A program made the translations under genes and the position numbers. The notes under the pieces were generated by a model that worked only from the letters and a program-made list of their open reading frames with translations, searched no databases and was not told where the DNA came from. A stretch of DNA of 64,000 nucleotides from Tetrastigma voinierianum (lineage: Eukaryota > Streptophyta > Magnoliopsida > Vitales > Vitaceae), in assembly GCA_016808115.1 (NCBI GenBank), contig JAEQBH010001372.1, positions 186,001 to 250,000 of the forward strand, written 5' to 3'. Shown here in pieces: positions 21,700 through 33,774 of this stretch. The first letter of the stretch is position 1, and every line of letters starts with the position of its first letter.

Positions 21700-21995
21700 G
21701 GTTGAGTTTGTAATTAAAATAATATATATTTTTTAAATTACTAAAATAATTTATATTTGAAATTATTGTCCAATCTAGTTCGTTTGGGCCATGTAGATGA
21801 AAACTAAGCAAATGTCGTTGTCTTCAAATTTTTTTAAGCAAACGTCGTTGTCCTCAACAACGACTTTATAATCTTTTTTAATCAAATGCCACTGTCCTCA
21901 ATAACGGTTTTATAATTTTTTTTAAGCAAATGCCATTGTCCTCAACAACGGAATTATCATTTTTTAAAAATTAAAATGCCGCAGTTCAAGACAGC
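21700..21995 (+). repeat. MULE left terminal inverted repeat with palindromic subterminal repeats
   Basis: The outer part is complementary to 49470-49585. The inner part holds five units of CAAATGYCRYTGTC at about 21809, 21838, 21893, 21927 and 21975. Most units fold: GTCGTTG at 21844-21850 pairs with CAACGAC at 21858-21864 around a 7-base loop. Confidence 0.7.
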
Positions 21996-23630
21996 GACAT
22001 TATCGTGTTTTAAATTTCTTAATCCTTCTTCCTCCTCAATTTCTTCCATTCCTTTGTTGTTCTTCTTCTCCTCTTCCAGCGACAGCGTTAGGGCTTGGAG
22101 AAAATCCAGTGATTTTTGCCCCATCTCTTCTCCCAATACTACAGTCTACTCCACAGTGGGTAACCCTCCTACATTCGACTATTTTTTGTTGAAAATTTCT
22201 TACATTGCTGCTTTTGTTGGTGTGTTTTGTTGATAATATAGTGATAAATCTTTGGGTTTAGTTCCCATTTTAATATTTGGGAAATCGATAGTTGAAATGA
22301 TTAAGAAAATAGGTCAAAATGACCTCCATTTTTTTAGACATAAGATTCTCTCTGGTTTCATTTGGAAGCCTGAAAATGTTAAGGAAAGGAAAAATAAGCA
22401 AATGAGGAAAATAATTTTCCTCAGTTTGGATAACATGGAAAGTTCAAAGAAAAAAATGTGGAGGAAAAAATGGATTTATGGTATTTTATAGGATTTTTCT
22501 TTACATTTTTTCTCATATTTTTAGGTCATCTAAACTTGGAAAATGTCTGTTTTCCAAAAATGATATTTTCTATTTCAACATAAAAAAAATAAGAATAAAA
22601 TATAATTAAAATGATTTTTTTGAAGGATAGTTAAAATTGTTTAGAGAATTATATATATGTTTAAATCATTTAATATTTGTTTACCAAACATTTCTCTTGC
22701 CAATTAGTAAGGAACAATATAGCTGTATCCAAGGGTTAGAGGCTTAGGGCAGGTTTTGTTCATATTTTTTAAAATTGTTTGTGAGAACAATTTTTGAAAA
22801 CACAAAGAACATTATTTTGATGATCTCTGAAAATTGTTGTTCTCAATACATGATAGATAACATTGATATAAAGAACCTACTTCATGTTGGTATTCAAATG
22901 AGGAGATGATGCATAGAAATTTCTATATGGAAATGGTTTTTGCAAAATGCTAATTCCACTATAGTGGCAATACCATTTGGAGTTTTTCTAATTGATCGCA
23001 ATAGTGTTTTGATATTTCTAATTGTAAGATTTTTGAATCATTAGCAATTTTGAGAGAATACATCTAACTATTCCGAGAGAACCATTTTTGTTGAACATAG
23101 TCCAAGAAAAAAGTCTAGCTCAAATGGCCAAACCCCCCTCCTTTATCTCCTCATCGATACGTGCATATATTTGATTTTTTGAAAAAAAAAAATTGATTTG
23201 ATTTGACATAAACAAATATTTTGGAATATCAACTTTTTATTTATTTTAAATTATATTCTCCTTCTATTTTATATTATTCTTTTAAAATTATTTTTCAAAT
23301 TTATCTTATTAATCTTTTTTTGAAGAATTATCCTCACTTTAATTTTATTCATTTTATATTTATCTTTATCGTCTTATTTAAAAAAAAATATTTTTATTGT
23401 AAAATATTAATATACAAACTTATTTAAAAATTAAATACTTTATATATTATTGGAGGAATTATATTAAAGTGCACTATTGCACCAATAAGAATGAAAATAG
23501 GATCCAAATAATAGATATTACCTTGAAATGCACTATCTCCATGAAATTAATAAAAACATGCACTTTTTGAGTAACTTTTGGTTAAACCCTAAATTATTTC
23601 ATTATATTTCCAATAATTAAAAAATGATAG
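21996..23630 (+). other. MULE 5' region: leader-like stretch and intron-like AT-rich DNA
   Basis: 21996-22160 is a CT-rich leader-like stretch (TTCTTCCTCCTCAATTTC) with a possible donor CAGTGG|GTAACC near 22158, suiting the 5' end of the transposase transcript. The rest is AT-rich, with a palindrome (GAGGAAAA at 22404-22411, TTTTCCTC at 22415-22422) and a MITE fragment. No transposase exon is visible before the Tat element. Confidence 0.4.
22741..22870. mobile_element. Fragment of the hAT-like MITE family
   Basis: GAGAACAATTTTTGAAAACA and neighbouring text match 16555-16620 in order. One terminal half only; the other end is not found. Confidence 0.45.
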
Positions 23631-24242
23631 TGTAAGTACCATGGCTTTTGGGCCCCACGAACCCTTTCTCGATAGGCCCGGCACACCGCGCGAATCCATT
23701 GCCTTATTCAAACCCCCAATATGACCCAAAATGGCACAGTCATCAAAACCACACGAGAACTAATCGGACGGGAAGACTTACATCCCATACGAAGTCCGGA
23801 GTCCTGTCGGTATCTTGTCGCATATAGGATGTTATCCCGCGAGGATATCTCAATATCCCAATCTAGTACGTCTCAAAACATTAATCATTAATAAGGGAGA
23901 ATTGGTCTTTGATAATGAAAGACAAATTTTATCACTAAGTTCGTGATATTATCTCCGAAAATCCAAAGGAGAATTGGTCTCGATAGAAGTAAGAGATTCT
24001 CTTGCCAAAATCCTGGCTTATCTTCCGAGAATCAAGGAGAAATCTATAAGTATAAAATAGAAACTCACAGCGAGGAAAGGGATCTGACCACTATTTGTCG
24101 TACTTCCTTCTTCACTTATTCTCCATTCTTTTTTGTTGACAGCATCGAGCTGACCAGAGCACACATTGTCGAGATCGGCTACAGCGGGTTTATACCACCT
24201 CGTTGATGCACAAATTCGAGGAGCGAATCGATTCACGGAGCA
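23631..24242 (+). repeat. Tat element 5' LTR
   Basis: 612 bp, TG...CA, immediately followed by the primer-binding site. Confidence 0.85.
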
Positions 24243-24244
24243 AT

Positions 24245-24262
24245 TGGCATCGTCTCTGGGAA
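24245..24262 (+). other. Primer-binding site of the Tat element
   Basis: TGGCATCGTCTCTGGGAA, three bases after the LTR; it differs at a few positions from the usual Tat site, in line with decay. Confidence 0.7.
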
Positions 24263-24379
24263 TAGATTAAAAATTCTCATCGACGACGTGCAAGAGCTTG
24301 GCTCCAACGACTTTCTAATCGCCCTTCACCACCAGTAGCTTTGACGATTCCCATTCCCGCATCTGATTCATTTGATACA

Positions 24380-25345
24380 GGTGCAATGGCTAGCAACCTA
24401 GTGATCTAGTTACCTACTTAAAGATCAATTTCTTCATTGGCGTCAAGACATGGAGAAGAAACAGGAGGAGCAAGCGAGACAAATGAAGGAATTGCAGGAA
24501 CGCGCTGAGAACCTGTAGAGTGAAAACGATCGTCTGCGGGCCCAAGTAGAGAAAATGTGCGATCTTGATGAAAGAGATGCCAAGATGGCGGTCAAGCAAA
24601 GCATCCAGTCGTTCGAGAGAAAGGAAAGAAGACCATCGTCTTTGACGATATAGATATCCCGGCAGACGATGAGCTATCCTCAGCTAGCTCGCTAAATCCC
24701 TCCCCAGCAAAAAACAACAAGGATAGATCGCGCCAAAGACACTCACATCGCCTTGCATTCAACAATTCCAATAGCAATACGTTCCTCTGGGTAACGGGCC
24801 GAGGTCAGAATCAACCAAACAAAGCACCCGGGAGCGCATTTACTTTACTTATGGCACAATGCGGCCCATGCAACTGGTTTACGCCTTCGGAGTAGGGCTT
24901 GCGCTCTACATATCGCCTACAACAACCATTCGAAGTCTCAATGACATGCTCTCATTCCGCCAGACGACACATCATGATTACGAGCCACCACGGGTTCGTC
25001 ATGCGACCGCTGCTGCGTTCGGCGGGGCTTTGTGATCATATGACCCGTGCTCCGTACGGCCGGTGACTGCGAGGCGTCGGCGATCACTCTTTGTGCAAAG
25101 TCTTTCCGGCTAGCCTCCAAGGGTCGACGATAGCTTGGTTCCATAGGTTCTCATGTAATTTGGTGAATTCATTCAACGAGCTTTGGACCATATTCATCTC
25201 TCAGTACCTTTGCTCAGTACGACAAAAGAGGAATATTAGTTCTTTGCAGACCATAATTAAGTAAGAATAGGAAACCATACAGGACTTCACCAGGAGATTC
25301 GGGCAGATCATCCTCCTGTTAAAGACTAAGCCTATAGACGACCCA
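24380..25345 (+). pseudogene. Tat gag
   Basis: A charged coiled-coil stretch (EKKQEEQARQMKELQERAEN near 24450) is followed, in shifted frames, by CKVFPASLQGSTIAWFHRFS at about 25095-25155 and IQDFTRRFGQIIL near 25300. The latter two correspond to the conserved gag core (CKAFP..L.G.A..WF and IR.F..RF). Stops and frameshifts are frequent. Confidence 0.78.
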
Positions 25346-25359
25346 ATATCCTTTCCCCC

Positions 25360-25828
25360 AGTAAACCTGAATAGGGTCATTGTGCCCCATTATGATGCAC
25401 TTGTACTCACCCTTCGTATTAACGATTTTGATGTACATAGGGTGTTGGTAGATCCTGGTAGCGTCGTAGATTTGTTACAACTGCCCGCTTTCAACCAGAT
25501 GAAGCTTTCCCCACTAATGTTGAATTAATAAGATGAATCCTCACAGTTTCAATGGCTCAGCGACCCTGGCGGGAATATCACACTTCTTGTTGTCTTAGTA
25601 GGGCGATCCTGAAAGTTTTATTCTCAGTTGTCAAAGACTTGGGGCCATACAATTGCATAGTAGGTAGGGCCAGGCTGCACTCGATGATCAGTTATTTAAC
25701 CATATCATCAAATGGTCAGTTATTTAACCAGTACGGGGTAGGTCGACCTTCTAAGCAGCTAGCTAGCCGCACGACAATGCTACCAATTATCCATACGGGA
25801 ATAGAGAGAAGAAAAGGGTTAAGATGAT
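25360..25828 (+). pseudogene. Tat aspartic protease region
   Basis: VPHYDALVLTLRINDFDVHR then VLVDPGSVVDLL (25385-25490) is the Tat protease; the catalytic motif reads D-P-G-S. The linker VKDLGPYNCIVGRARLHSM (25625-25690) corresponds to the conserved YNxILGRxWLH strand. The frame ends at a solo LTR at 25829 and resumes after 27384 with a DLPLGDHIPM-like linker. Confidence 0.8.
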
Positions 25829-27379
25829 TGATTCGTGCCACAGTAGAGTGATCCGGAATCAACAAAATTTATATCCTAAGTTCCTCCTACTACCGTAGCA
25901 AAGCTACTGCAGTATAGTGGTCTAGGGTCGAACACAGGGATGGGTTTTCTTCGTACAAATGATTTAAGTGAAGTCAAAAATGGTGAATTTGGTTTAGATT
26001 TTAAGGCTTGGTAAAAACAGGGGAGTTGATGGTTTGCAAATTGAAAATAAAATGAAGAAAAATAAGAAAAAGAACTCCTTGAAGCATTAGACTCTTGGTT
26101 TTGGAGTCCTAAGGCAGAAATGAAGGTCCACTGAGGTTCATTTCCTCGCGTTGGGGAGGATGACATATAGTCATCTCCCGAACTGGATCTTCATTTAACT
26201 TTAAAAACTAAACCCTAATAATTTTCCTTTTGATAGAAAGCATTTATTTAGCATTTATGGTTCCTATAGTGAAAATCTATCACCTTGACCCATCCTACAT
26301 TGACTTGTAAAGGCGACTAATGAATCTCGATGGATCCCAATAATAAGCGTACTTGAACCTAACAGATACCAAGTATTGATCAAAGAGGATGCATCAAAAG
26401 TGAGAAATATAACCCCTTAACTTTCCTCGGTGGCTCGTAAATAGCAACTAATGGATATGAGTGTATCTAAAGCTAAGAATATTGAACCACTAAGATTGAA
26501 GTATTGGCGAAGAAAGTAAATCAAAAGCTTTAAACCTAGAGTTTAAAATTTGGGAACAAAATGTCAAAACCTCTTTGCGTGAAAAATAGGGGAACCACCC
26601 GAAAGCGACCTTCGGATCTTTGTAACCCGGCCAGCCTTCCACTTCAAGGAGGAAAGGGTTTTAGCCACTCATCCTCAGTTGTCATCAGCCCAGAGGTGTT
26701 TGGCAATAGAAAGAGGGAAGAAAATGACCGGGCTTGGAAGAGGTAGAAAGCTTCTCGAGGTATTGCGAAGTGATTGATTGTTACAAACCTTGACTCTAGC
26801 TTATATACGACTCAGAGTAAGGGAAATTACAAAAACAAACCAAAACAAAAGCTATTACAAGGGTAGAAAGGAGAAAAACAAAAAACGGAGTCGTTTGGAT
26901 AAAAAACAGGAGCAGACAATTTTCGCTATGCACAGTGATTTTCGCTATCATAGCGAAAATTTAGTCATAAGCAGTGAAATTTTCGCTATGCCGCAGTGTT
27001 CTCGCTATGATGGTGAAAATTCCATTAGCGAAATTTTAGAGCTGATGCATCTTTGTTCCATTTGCTTCCTGCGGCTACTATTCCCATTGCACTATTCCAT
27101 TTCTTCTAGCTTTGATATTCTTCTGCATTCCAGCTTCTTGAAATTGATAAAAATACATTTGAAATTGATGAAATCAACGACTTTGTTATGATTGGATTGA
27201 CACGGCGTTGAAACCCTAAGTTCTGCAAAAAATTACTAAAACGACCTCGGAATACGATCGTTAGGAATATTTAGGGACCTTAATGTGCAAATCGGGTTAA
27301 TTATAACAATTAGTACACAAAAAGCGCTCAAAACCTATTAAAAATAGGGTTCAAAATAGCACTTTTTGGGCACTAATCA
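25829..27379 (+). mobile_element. Solo LTR with perfect ATGAT target duplication
   Basis: 1551 bp between two copies of ATGAT (25824-25828 and 27380-27384). The ends are TGATTCGTGCC and GGCACTAATCA, inverted repeats differing at one base, with TG and CA termini. There is no primer site, coding domain or second LTR, so it fits a solo LTR left by recombination. It contains a set of TTTTCGCTATG/ATAGCGAAAA motifs (26917-27036). Orientation is assigned arbitrarily. Confidence 0.85.
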
Positions 27380-27384
27380 ATGAT

Positions 27385-28269
27385 CTTCCCCTTGGGGATC
27401 ACATTCCCATGTAGCAACCATAGCTCGCCGCTTAGGTAAGGGGGGCGGAAGAAAGGTCAAGATTAGCGTGGATCCTGCGGGATAGTAGCCTTGGAGGACG
27501 GAGAAATTCACATATGTCAGCACCCTATTATCCAGCGAAGAGAAAGAACAGCTACAACACGTATTGTTGGGGAACACATATGTATTCGCTTGGAGTCACT
27601 TAGACATGGCTGTGATCGACCCAACGTTGGCCTCTCATAAACTGAACATTATTGCCACGGTAAAGCTTGTTGGGCAGAAGATAAGGCGCTTCCACCCAGA
27701 TCACCATCAGATTATTCAAACAGAGGTGGACAATCTACTGAGTGCAGGTTTTATCAGGGAGGTGAAGTATCCTGAATGGCTTGCAAGCATAGTGGTCGTC
27801 CCGATAAAGGGCGGTAAATGGCGGGTATGGGTGGATTACCTGGTTTTCAGTAAACATGCCCCGAAATAATGCTTCCCCACCATGAATAGATCGGATCGTT
27901 GATGCCTGCATCGACGAGATCTTGTCATTTTCTGGATGCCTTCTCTCCGGCTATCCAGATTCGATGCATCACTTTGATGTAGAAAACGTCTTTCATTACG
28001 CCGCATGGGCTATACTGCTATAACTTGATGCCCTTTGGTTTGAAGAACGTTGGGGCAATCTATTAGAGACTGGTGACCAAGATATTACAACCACTGATTT
28101 GCAAGACAATGGAAGTCTATATTGATGATACACTTGTCAAGACCAAAGAACACCCCGATCATACTAAGCACCTGCATGAAAATTTTGAGCTGCTGCGCAT
28201 GAACGGTATGAAACTCAATCCATAAATTGTGCATTTAGAGTCAATTCGGGTAAATTCCTAGGCTTGATG
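27385..28269 (+). pseudogene. Tat reverse transcriptase, N-terminal two thirds
   Basis: The frame 27564-27869 reads FAWSHLDM, KIRRFHPDHHQIIQTEVDNL, LSAGFIREVKYPEWLASIVV and GGKWRVWVDY, then shifts. MPFGLKN is near 28030 and the catalytic YIDD is at 28118-28129 (MEVYIDDTLVK). KFLGLM ends at the solo LTR; VT continues after 31323, exactly restoring the family sequence FLGLMVT. Confidence 0.88.
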
Positions 28270-31200
28270 TGTGACGCCCCCAACTAGACATAGGGTGTCA
28301 AGTGAGGGGTCATTTTTTTTTTTTTCCACGTATAAACTTTAAGCTAGTTCATTCATATAATGTTAAACAATTAACTTGTATTATATTCACATGCTTGGCC
28401 AGTTACAAAATATATATACAAGCTCCATATATGGAAGTGTTCAACATTTACAATTACATTGGTTTACAAAATTTCATATACAAAATAGACCTAAAGGTCT
28501 TCCAGTGGAGCACCTGGCGATGTGTGGCCTTTATTGCTTGATGGATTGTGGATCCTCTGGTTTCTTCTTACGTACTTTACGGATTGAACATAGGGCTAAA
28601 CACTACGCTTAGTGGGAATTAATACACATGGATGACCTCTATTAAGGGTCACCATACTTCTATACAAATGCATATAACACATATAACATTTATAGATTTT
28701 TATCATTTCTCATAACAAGTTCCATTTCTTATCATCTTCCATATACTTTTCATGTCATCTTCTACTTTACTTCTTGTTCTTGTAACTGTATACTATCATC
28801 GCATAGCAGTGCTATGCTTATCATATCATGTCATATATTCTCTGCATTTCATTTGCATATACTTGTCACTTTCTTTTATGTTTCATGTCTGCATAAACCT
28901 TAGAAGTGGATACAGGAAACTATAAGGGCCGAGAAGGCGGCCCCGTACTCTTGTGTGAAACAATGTGGTCTATAAGGGCCGAGAAGGCGGCTGCTAGTGA
29001 CCCTTCCGGGGCCAAGTGATCCCAAGCAGGATCTATCTCATCGACCCAAACGGGGCCTCGATATCGAACTTGTATCTTTGCTAGGACTTGGTTTTTCCCT
29101 AATAGGCATGCCATCCCCATCCGCACCAGGGTTCTAGCCCAGACAATCAATGTGTATTTTATGTTCAGTATATATCTCATATTCCCGAATAATTATTGTC
29201 ATTCGGTATTCATATGGGATATATATATATACAATCATTTATTCATATCTCATTATATGCATAAATAACTATGCTTACCATGTATGCTTATGGGTTATTT
29301 ATGAATTCATAATAGGCATTCATAATATGAATAACTATGGTTACCTGTACTGCCTATTGTTTTCCGTGTTTTCTGGAACTAATATGAGTTCCAATATTAT
29401 CAATCTATTTATCGATGGATTCTTGACTCAATGGGCTTTCCATAGAGTCCAAGAACACCCAAATCGGAGTTCGGACGAAGGAGTTATGACCTTCCGAAGT
29501 TGGAGGTCATCAAGTAGTCAGCCGGACAAGTGACTGGTAGCGAGCTGGCACGACCTGGAAGAGCTCAATATATCACCTTGTTCTGACATCTAATATCCTC
29601 CTCAGGCATATGAATGTATTCTTGACTCAATGGGCTTTCCATATAGTCGAGAACACGAATCGGAGTTGAGCGAAGGGGATATGACCTTAGAGTTAGGTCA
29701 TCGTGAATGGCTAGACAGTGACGAGGCCCGACAGAGCTGACCTGACCTGGACGAGCTCATTATAACACCTTGGTCTGACATTTAATACCCTCCTCAGGCA
29801 TATAAATGTATTCTTGACTCAATGGGCTTTCCATAGAGTCCAAGAACACCCAAATCGGAGTTCAGACGAAGGAGATATGACCTTCCGAAGTTGGAGGTAT
29901 TGCGTAGTCCACTCAGACGAGCTGACCTGAACTGACGAGCTGACCTGACCTGGATGAGCTCGTTCTAACACCTCAGTCTGACATTTAATATCCTCCTCAG
30001 GCATATGAATGTATTCTTGACTCAATGGGCTTTCCATAGAGTCCAAGAACACCCAAATCGGAGTTCAAACGAAGGAGATATGACCTTCCGAAGTTGGAGG
30101 TCATGCGTAGTCAACCCAGATGAGCTGACCTGAACTGACGAGCTGACCTGACCTGGACGGGCTGAGCTCTTCAGGCAAACTATCTCTACGGGACGAGCTT
30201 TCTTGACCTCTGAGGATGGTCCTCTTGACACCAGTGCATGAGGTGCATTGACCTCCTGCCGACCTACGTTGCATGAGGTTCTTTGACCTCTCTTGCATAA
30301 GGAGTCTAGCGTTCTCTATTTGGGCGAGCTCTATGGTTGACCTCTCACCCATTTGACTATTCAGAGTAAAAAGACCATAACTTGGTCTACAAGAGTCCGA
30401 ATTGAGAAATTCAAAAGCCTAACATCAATTTCATTGATGTGGCTACAATTTACTAGAGGGACTTACTTCCAAATTTCCTTTATTTCTTACTCAAAAACCC
30501 GTTATAAGGTCCAGCTAGTTGACCGGAGTGGCATAAAGCCGAGCCAGGCCAGATTTAGTGGTACGACCTCGATAAAGGACTATAACCCAGTCTACAGAGG
30601 TCCAAATTGAAGGATAATTCAAAAGCCCTAACATCAAGTTCATTGATGTGGATACAAATTATCAGAAGGACTTACTTCCAGATTCCGTTTTATTTCTGAC
30701 CCCGAAACTCGTTCTAAGGTCATTTGCTACGCCTAATGATCAAAAATAGGGAATTTTCTCGGTTCAACTTGCAACTAGACCCTTCCTAAAACACACATCT
30801 AGGATCCTTAGAGCTCTTCTTAACTTAATCCTAACAAGAAATGAGATTGGGAGTTTCCAAACCCAAACCATACACAAATCCATACTATTATACAAAAAAT
30901 GACACCTTTCCATACGGAACTTCACAAATCCCATACAACCCAAGACATGTATCCATACTCAAATTCCATACCTGTGATCTTCTTCTTCTTCTTCTTCCTT
31001 TCTCTTCTCTTCTCTCTTATCCGTGTTTCAATACTCCACTTTCTCCAAGACCAAAATGAGATATTTCTTTTGGTCTTATTCTTATTTGATCTTATCCTCT
31101 TTTTATTTTACTTTGGTCCTCCAACTCTTCTAATATTTGCAAATCAACTTATGATATTTTTACAATGGCCTTAAATCTTACTACTATTATTTGTAATTTA

Positions 31201-31318
31201 AGCATGCGTATTCCTACTTTTGTTTTTATCTTTATTTTATTCGGACAAATGTACTATTACTTTTATTATACCCTACACATGTTATAAAACCGTTAGGGTA
31301 TAATTTGGGAATGACCCA
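28270..31318 (-). mobile_element. 3-kb solo LTR with perfect TGATG target duplication
   Basis: 3049 bp between TGATG at 28265-28269 and TGATG at 31319-31323. The plus-strand ends are TGTGACGCCCC and GACCCA. It is homologous in reverse to the LTR at 19573-21394, so its transcriptional sense is minus. It is longer than that copy because it carries a four-unit array of about 197 bp (29400-30165) and further insertions. No internal domains or second LTR. Confidence 0.87.
29400..30165. repeat. About 197-bp tandem array inside the solo LTR
   Basis: Four units each contain TATTCTTGACTCAATGGGCT or a close variant, CCATAGAGTCCAAGAACACC, AATCGGAGTT and ATGACCTTCCGAAGTTGGAG. They start near 29415, 29617, 29810 and 30010. 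Unit 2 is the most worn. Unit ends carry GACGAGCTGACCTGACCTG short repeats. Confidence 0.85.
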
Positions 31319-31323
31319 TGATG

Positions 31324-32275
31324 GTGACGTAGGGATGGGGCGATCTTATTGACTTCGGGGCCATTATGGAATCTCGTACTCCACACCACCCGAAAAAGAG
31401 TGCGTGGTGGCGGCCGGTTAGCGATATGGGGTGATTCATCTCTCTCATTTTACGAGTGATTGAAGTCATTTTCACCACTCACAAAGGAGCTAGAAGACTC
31501 AACTGGGATAAAGAATGCAATCATCGCCGCCTGTAATTAAGTAGTATATCAACCAGGCCTTGATTCGGCTAGCCAGGAGCAATTGGAAACACTTTATTTT
31601 TACATAGTTGTTTATGATGGTTCAGTAAGTACAACTTTATTCAAAGAAGACGAGCACCAATAGAAGAAGCCCATATTCTTTATAAGCAAGTCCCTATTCG
31701 AGGCAGAAACCCGATATACCCGTCTGAGTGGCGACCGCGCGACCTGGTAGCTTCTAAAAAACTCGCTCCCTCTTCCAGCGCGCTTTGTCTTGTCCTCGCA
31801 ATCTTCCTCTGAGAAGCACTATACATAAGCTCAACTCATCAGGGTGAATGGCTCGGTGGGCAATCGAATTAAGTGAGTTCGACATTCAATTTAAACCTTG
31901 CCTGACATTGAAGGGACAGGTACTGGCTGACTTCTTAGTAGAAATTCCTCAAGAAGAAATGGAACCAGACAGCTACGGCTAGTGGACTCTGAATGTGGAT
32001 GGCACTTCACAATAGACGGGAGCCGGCCTAGGGCTACAACTTAAAGCCCCAACCAGAGAAATCATAAAGCAGGCCATATGTTTGAATTTTCCCACTTCTA
32101 ACAACGAAGCCGAATATGAAGCGATCATAGCCAGGCTCGATCTCGTGGCCTCTCAGGTGTCCTTAGAAAAAATCATCATAAGTGACTCTCAGGTGGTGGT
32201 AAAGAGCGAATTAAAAAAACGGAATGAAACAAAAGACATTATGACCAGAAAGTATGTGATCTAATCAGCTTTGCT
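31324..32275 (+). pseudogene. Tat RNase H and second archaeal-type RNase H
   Basis: After the solo LTR the pol frame resumes. RNase H pieces include SGRMARWAIELSEFDIQFKP and LKGQVLADFLVEIPQE (31845-31965). The second RNase H starts WTLNVDGTSQ (31982) and has NNEAEYEAIIARLDLV and IISDSQVVV (32100-32200); the DG, E and D catalytic positions are visible. A second RNase H of this type marks Tat-group gypsy elements. Nonsense codons interrupt both. Confidence 0.88.
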
Positions 32276-32569
32276 CAGTTTGGAAGTTTTATGGCTTGGC
32301 GGTTAGAGCATGTCCTGAGAAGCTCTAATGAAAAACGAGCGCTTGTTATATAAACTATCCACTACCCAAATAAAGAAAGCAGTGCTCTCTCGTATATTAT
32401 CAGTCAAAGTCATTGATCACTACCAACCGGGTGAATGAGATAGATGAAACTGGTCCTTCTTATATGACTCCAATAGCCTGCTATTTAAGTTTTAGGGGAA
32501 CTACAGGATAACAGAGTTGAAGCCCACAAGATCTAAGTCCAGGCAGCCTGGTTCTCCCTCATTAACGGT

Positions 32570-33525
32570 CAGTTGTATAAACGGTCCTGGGGCGGGTCTT
32601 ATCTTAAATGCCTCACTCAACAACAAGGACATTACATATTAGCAGAACTCCACGATGGGATATGCGAAAATCATCTAGGTGGTAAGATGTTGGCACATAG
32701 AGCTCATACGAGGCTACTGTAGTGACCATGTGGTGGATGCGCCTTTATGTTAGGAAATGTGGCCATTCTTGGTAATGACCCTATCTCCGGCTTTAGCCAG
32801 ATTTAACAATCATAACAAAGCCCTACCCCTTCGCTCGGTGGGGTATTAACATAGTTCGACCCATGCCCTACCGCCGACTCGAGAAAAAAGATGTGCTAGT
32901 TGCGTAGACTATAAGCCAAAATGGATAAAGGCCGAAGCCTTTTCATCCATCAAAGACAAGGAAGTCGTTCAGTTTATATGGAAAAATATTATGTGCAGGT
33001 TCGGGATACCTCAATCAATTGTAACGGACAATGGGTCGTAGTTCGATAGCCGGGTATATAGGAACTTTTATAGTGAATTGAAAATAAAAAACCTATACTC
33101 CACCTTGTGGTACCCGCAAAGCAATGGCTAGGCAGAAGAGTCCAATAAAACACTCTTGCCAGCTTTGAAAAAATGGCTACATTAAACCAAAGGAAAGTGG
33201 GTAGAAGAGCTATCGAGTGATGCGCTGGGCCTCTGGGACAACCCGGTAGGAGCCCAGGAAGGGTGGCACTGCCGCCCTCACGTACGGGATGGAGGCTATC
33301 ATCCCCATGGAAATCGGGATGCCCACCATTCGAACTGAAATTCTTGAGGAAGCAAACACTTAAGTCGTAATCAAAGACCTGGACACGGCTGAGCAACTTT
33401 AGGAGGTGTCAGTTGTACGCATAGCATCATACCAACAGAGGTTGGCAAGCTTGCACAATCGGCGTGTAAAGCCACGTACATTCAAAGCTGGGGATTTAGT
33501 CCTAAGAAGGGTTTTTGAAAACACA
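32570..33525 (+). pseudogene. Tat integrase
   Basis: ELHDGICENHLGGKMLAHRA (32646-32705) is the HHCC zinc-binding region. The core has RFGIPQSIVTDNGS (32998-33040) and YSTLWYPQSNG followed by a stop and AEESNKTL (33093-33155), giving the D and E surroundings. ASYQQRLASLHNRRVKPRTF, KAGDLVLRRVFEN (33427-33520) is the C-terminal segment. Several stops and shifts. Confidence 0.87.
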
Positions 33526-33774
33526 GCTAACGCGTGAGCAGGAAGTTAGTGATTAGGAAGGATGAAAGTACATGGTGGCTCGAGTAGAGACGGTGGTTGC
33601 TTGTGCGTTGGTACGTCAAAATGGGGTACATTGTTCTGGGATGAGAATGCCACCTCGAGAAGTATTATCGGTAGTGTATTATTTGAAGTATCATCTAAAG
33701 ATTATCCTTTACATATTTCCTCTTAAAACCACATCCTTTATACAAAGACCGGATACGATTGTGTCAGTGGTATC

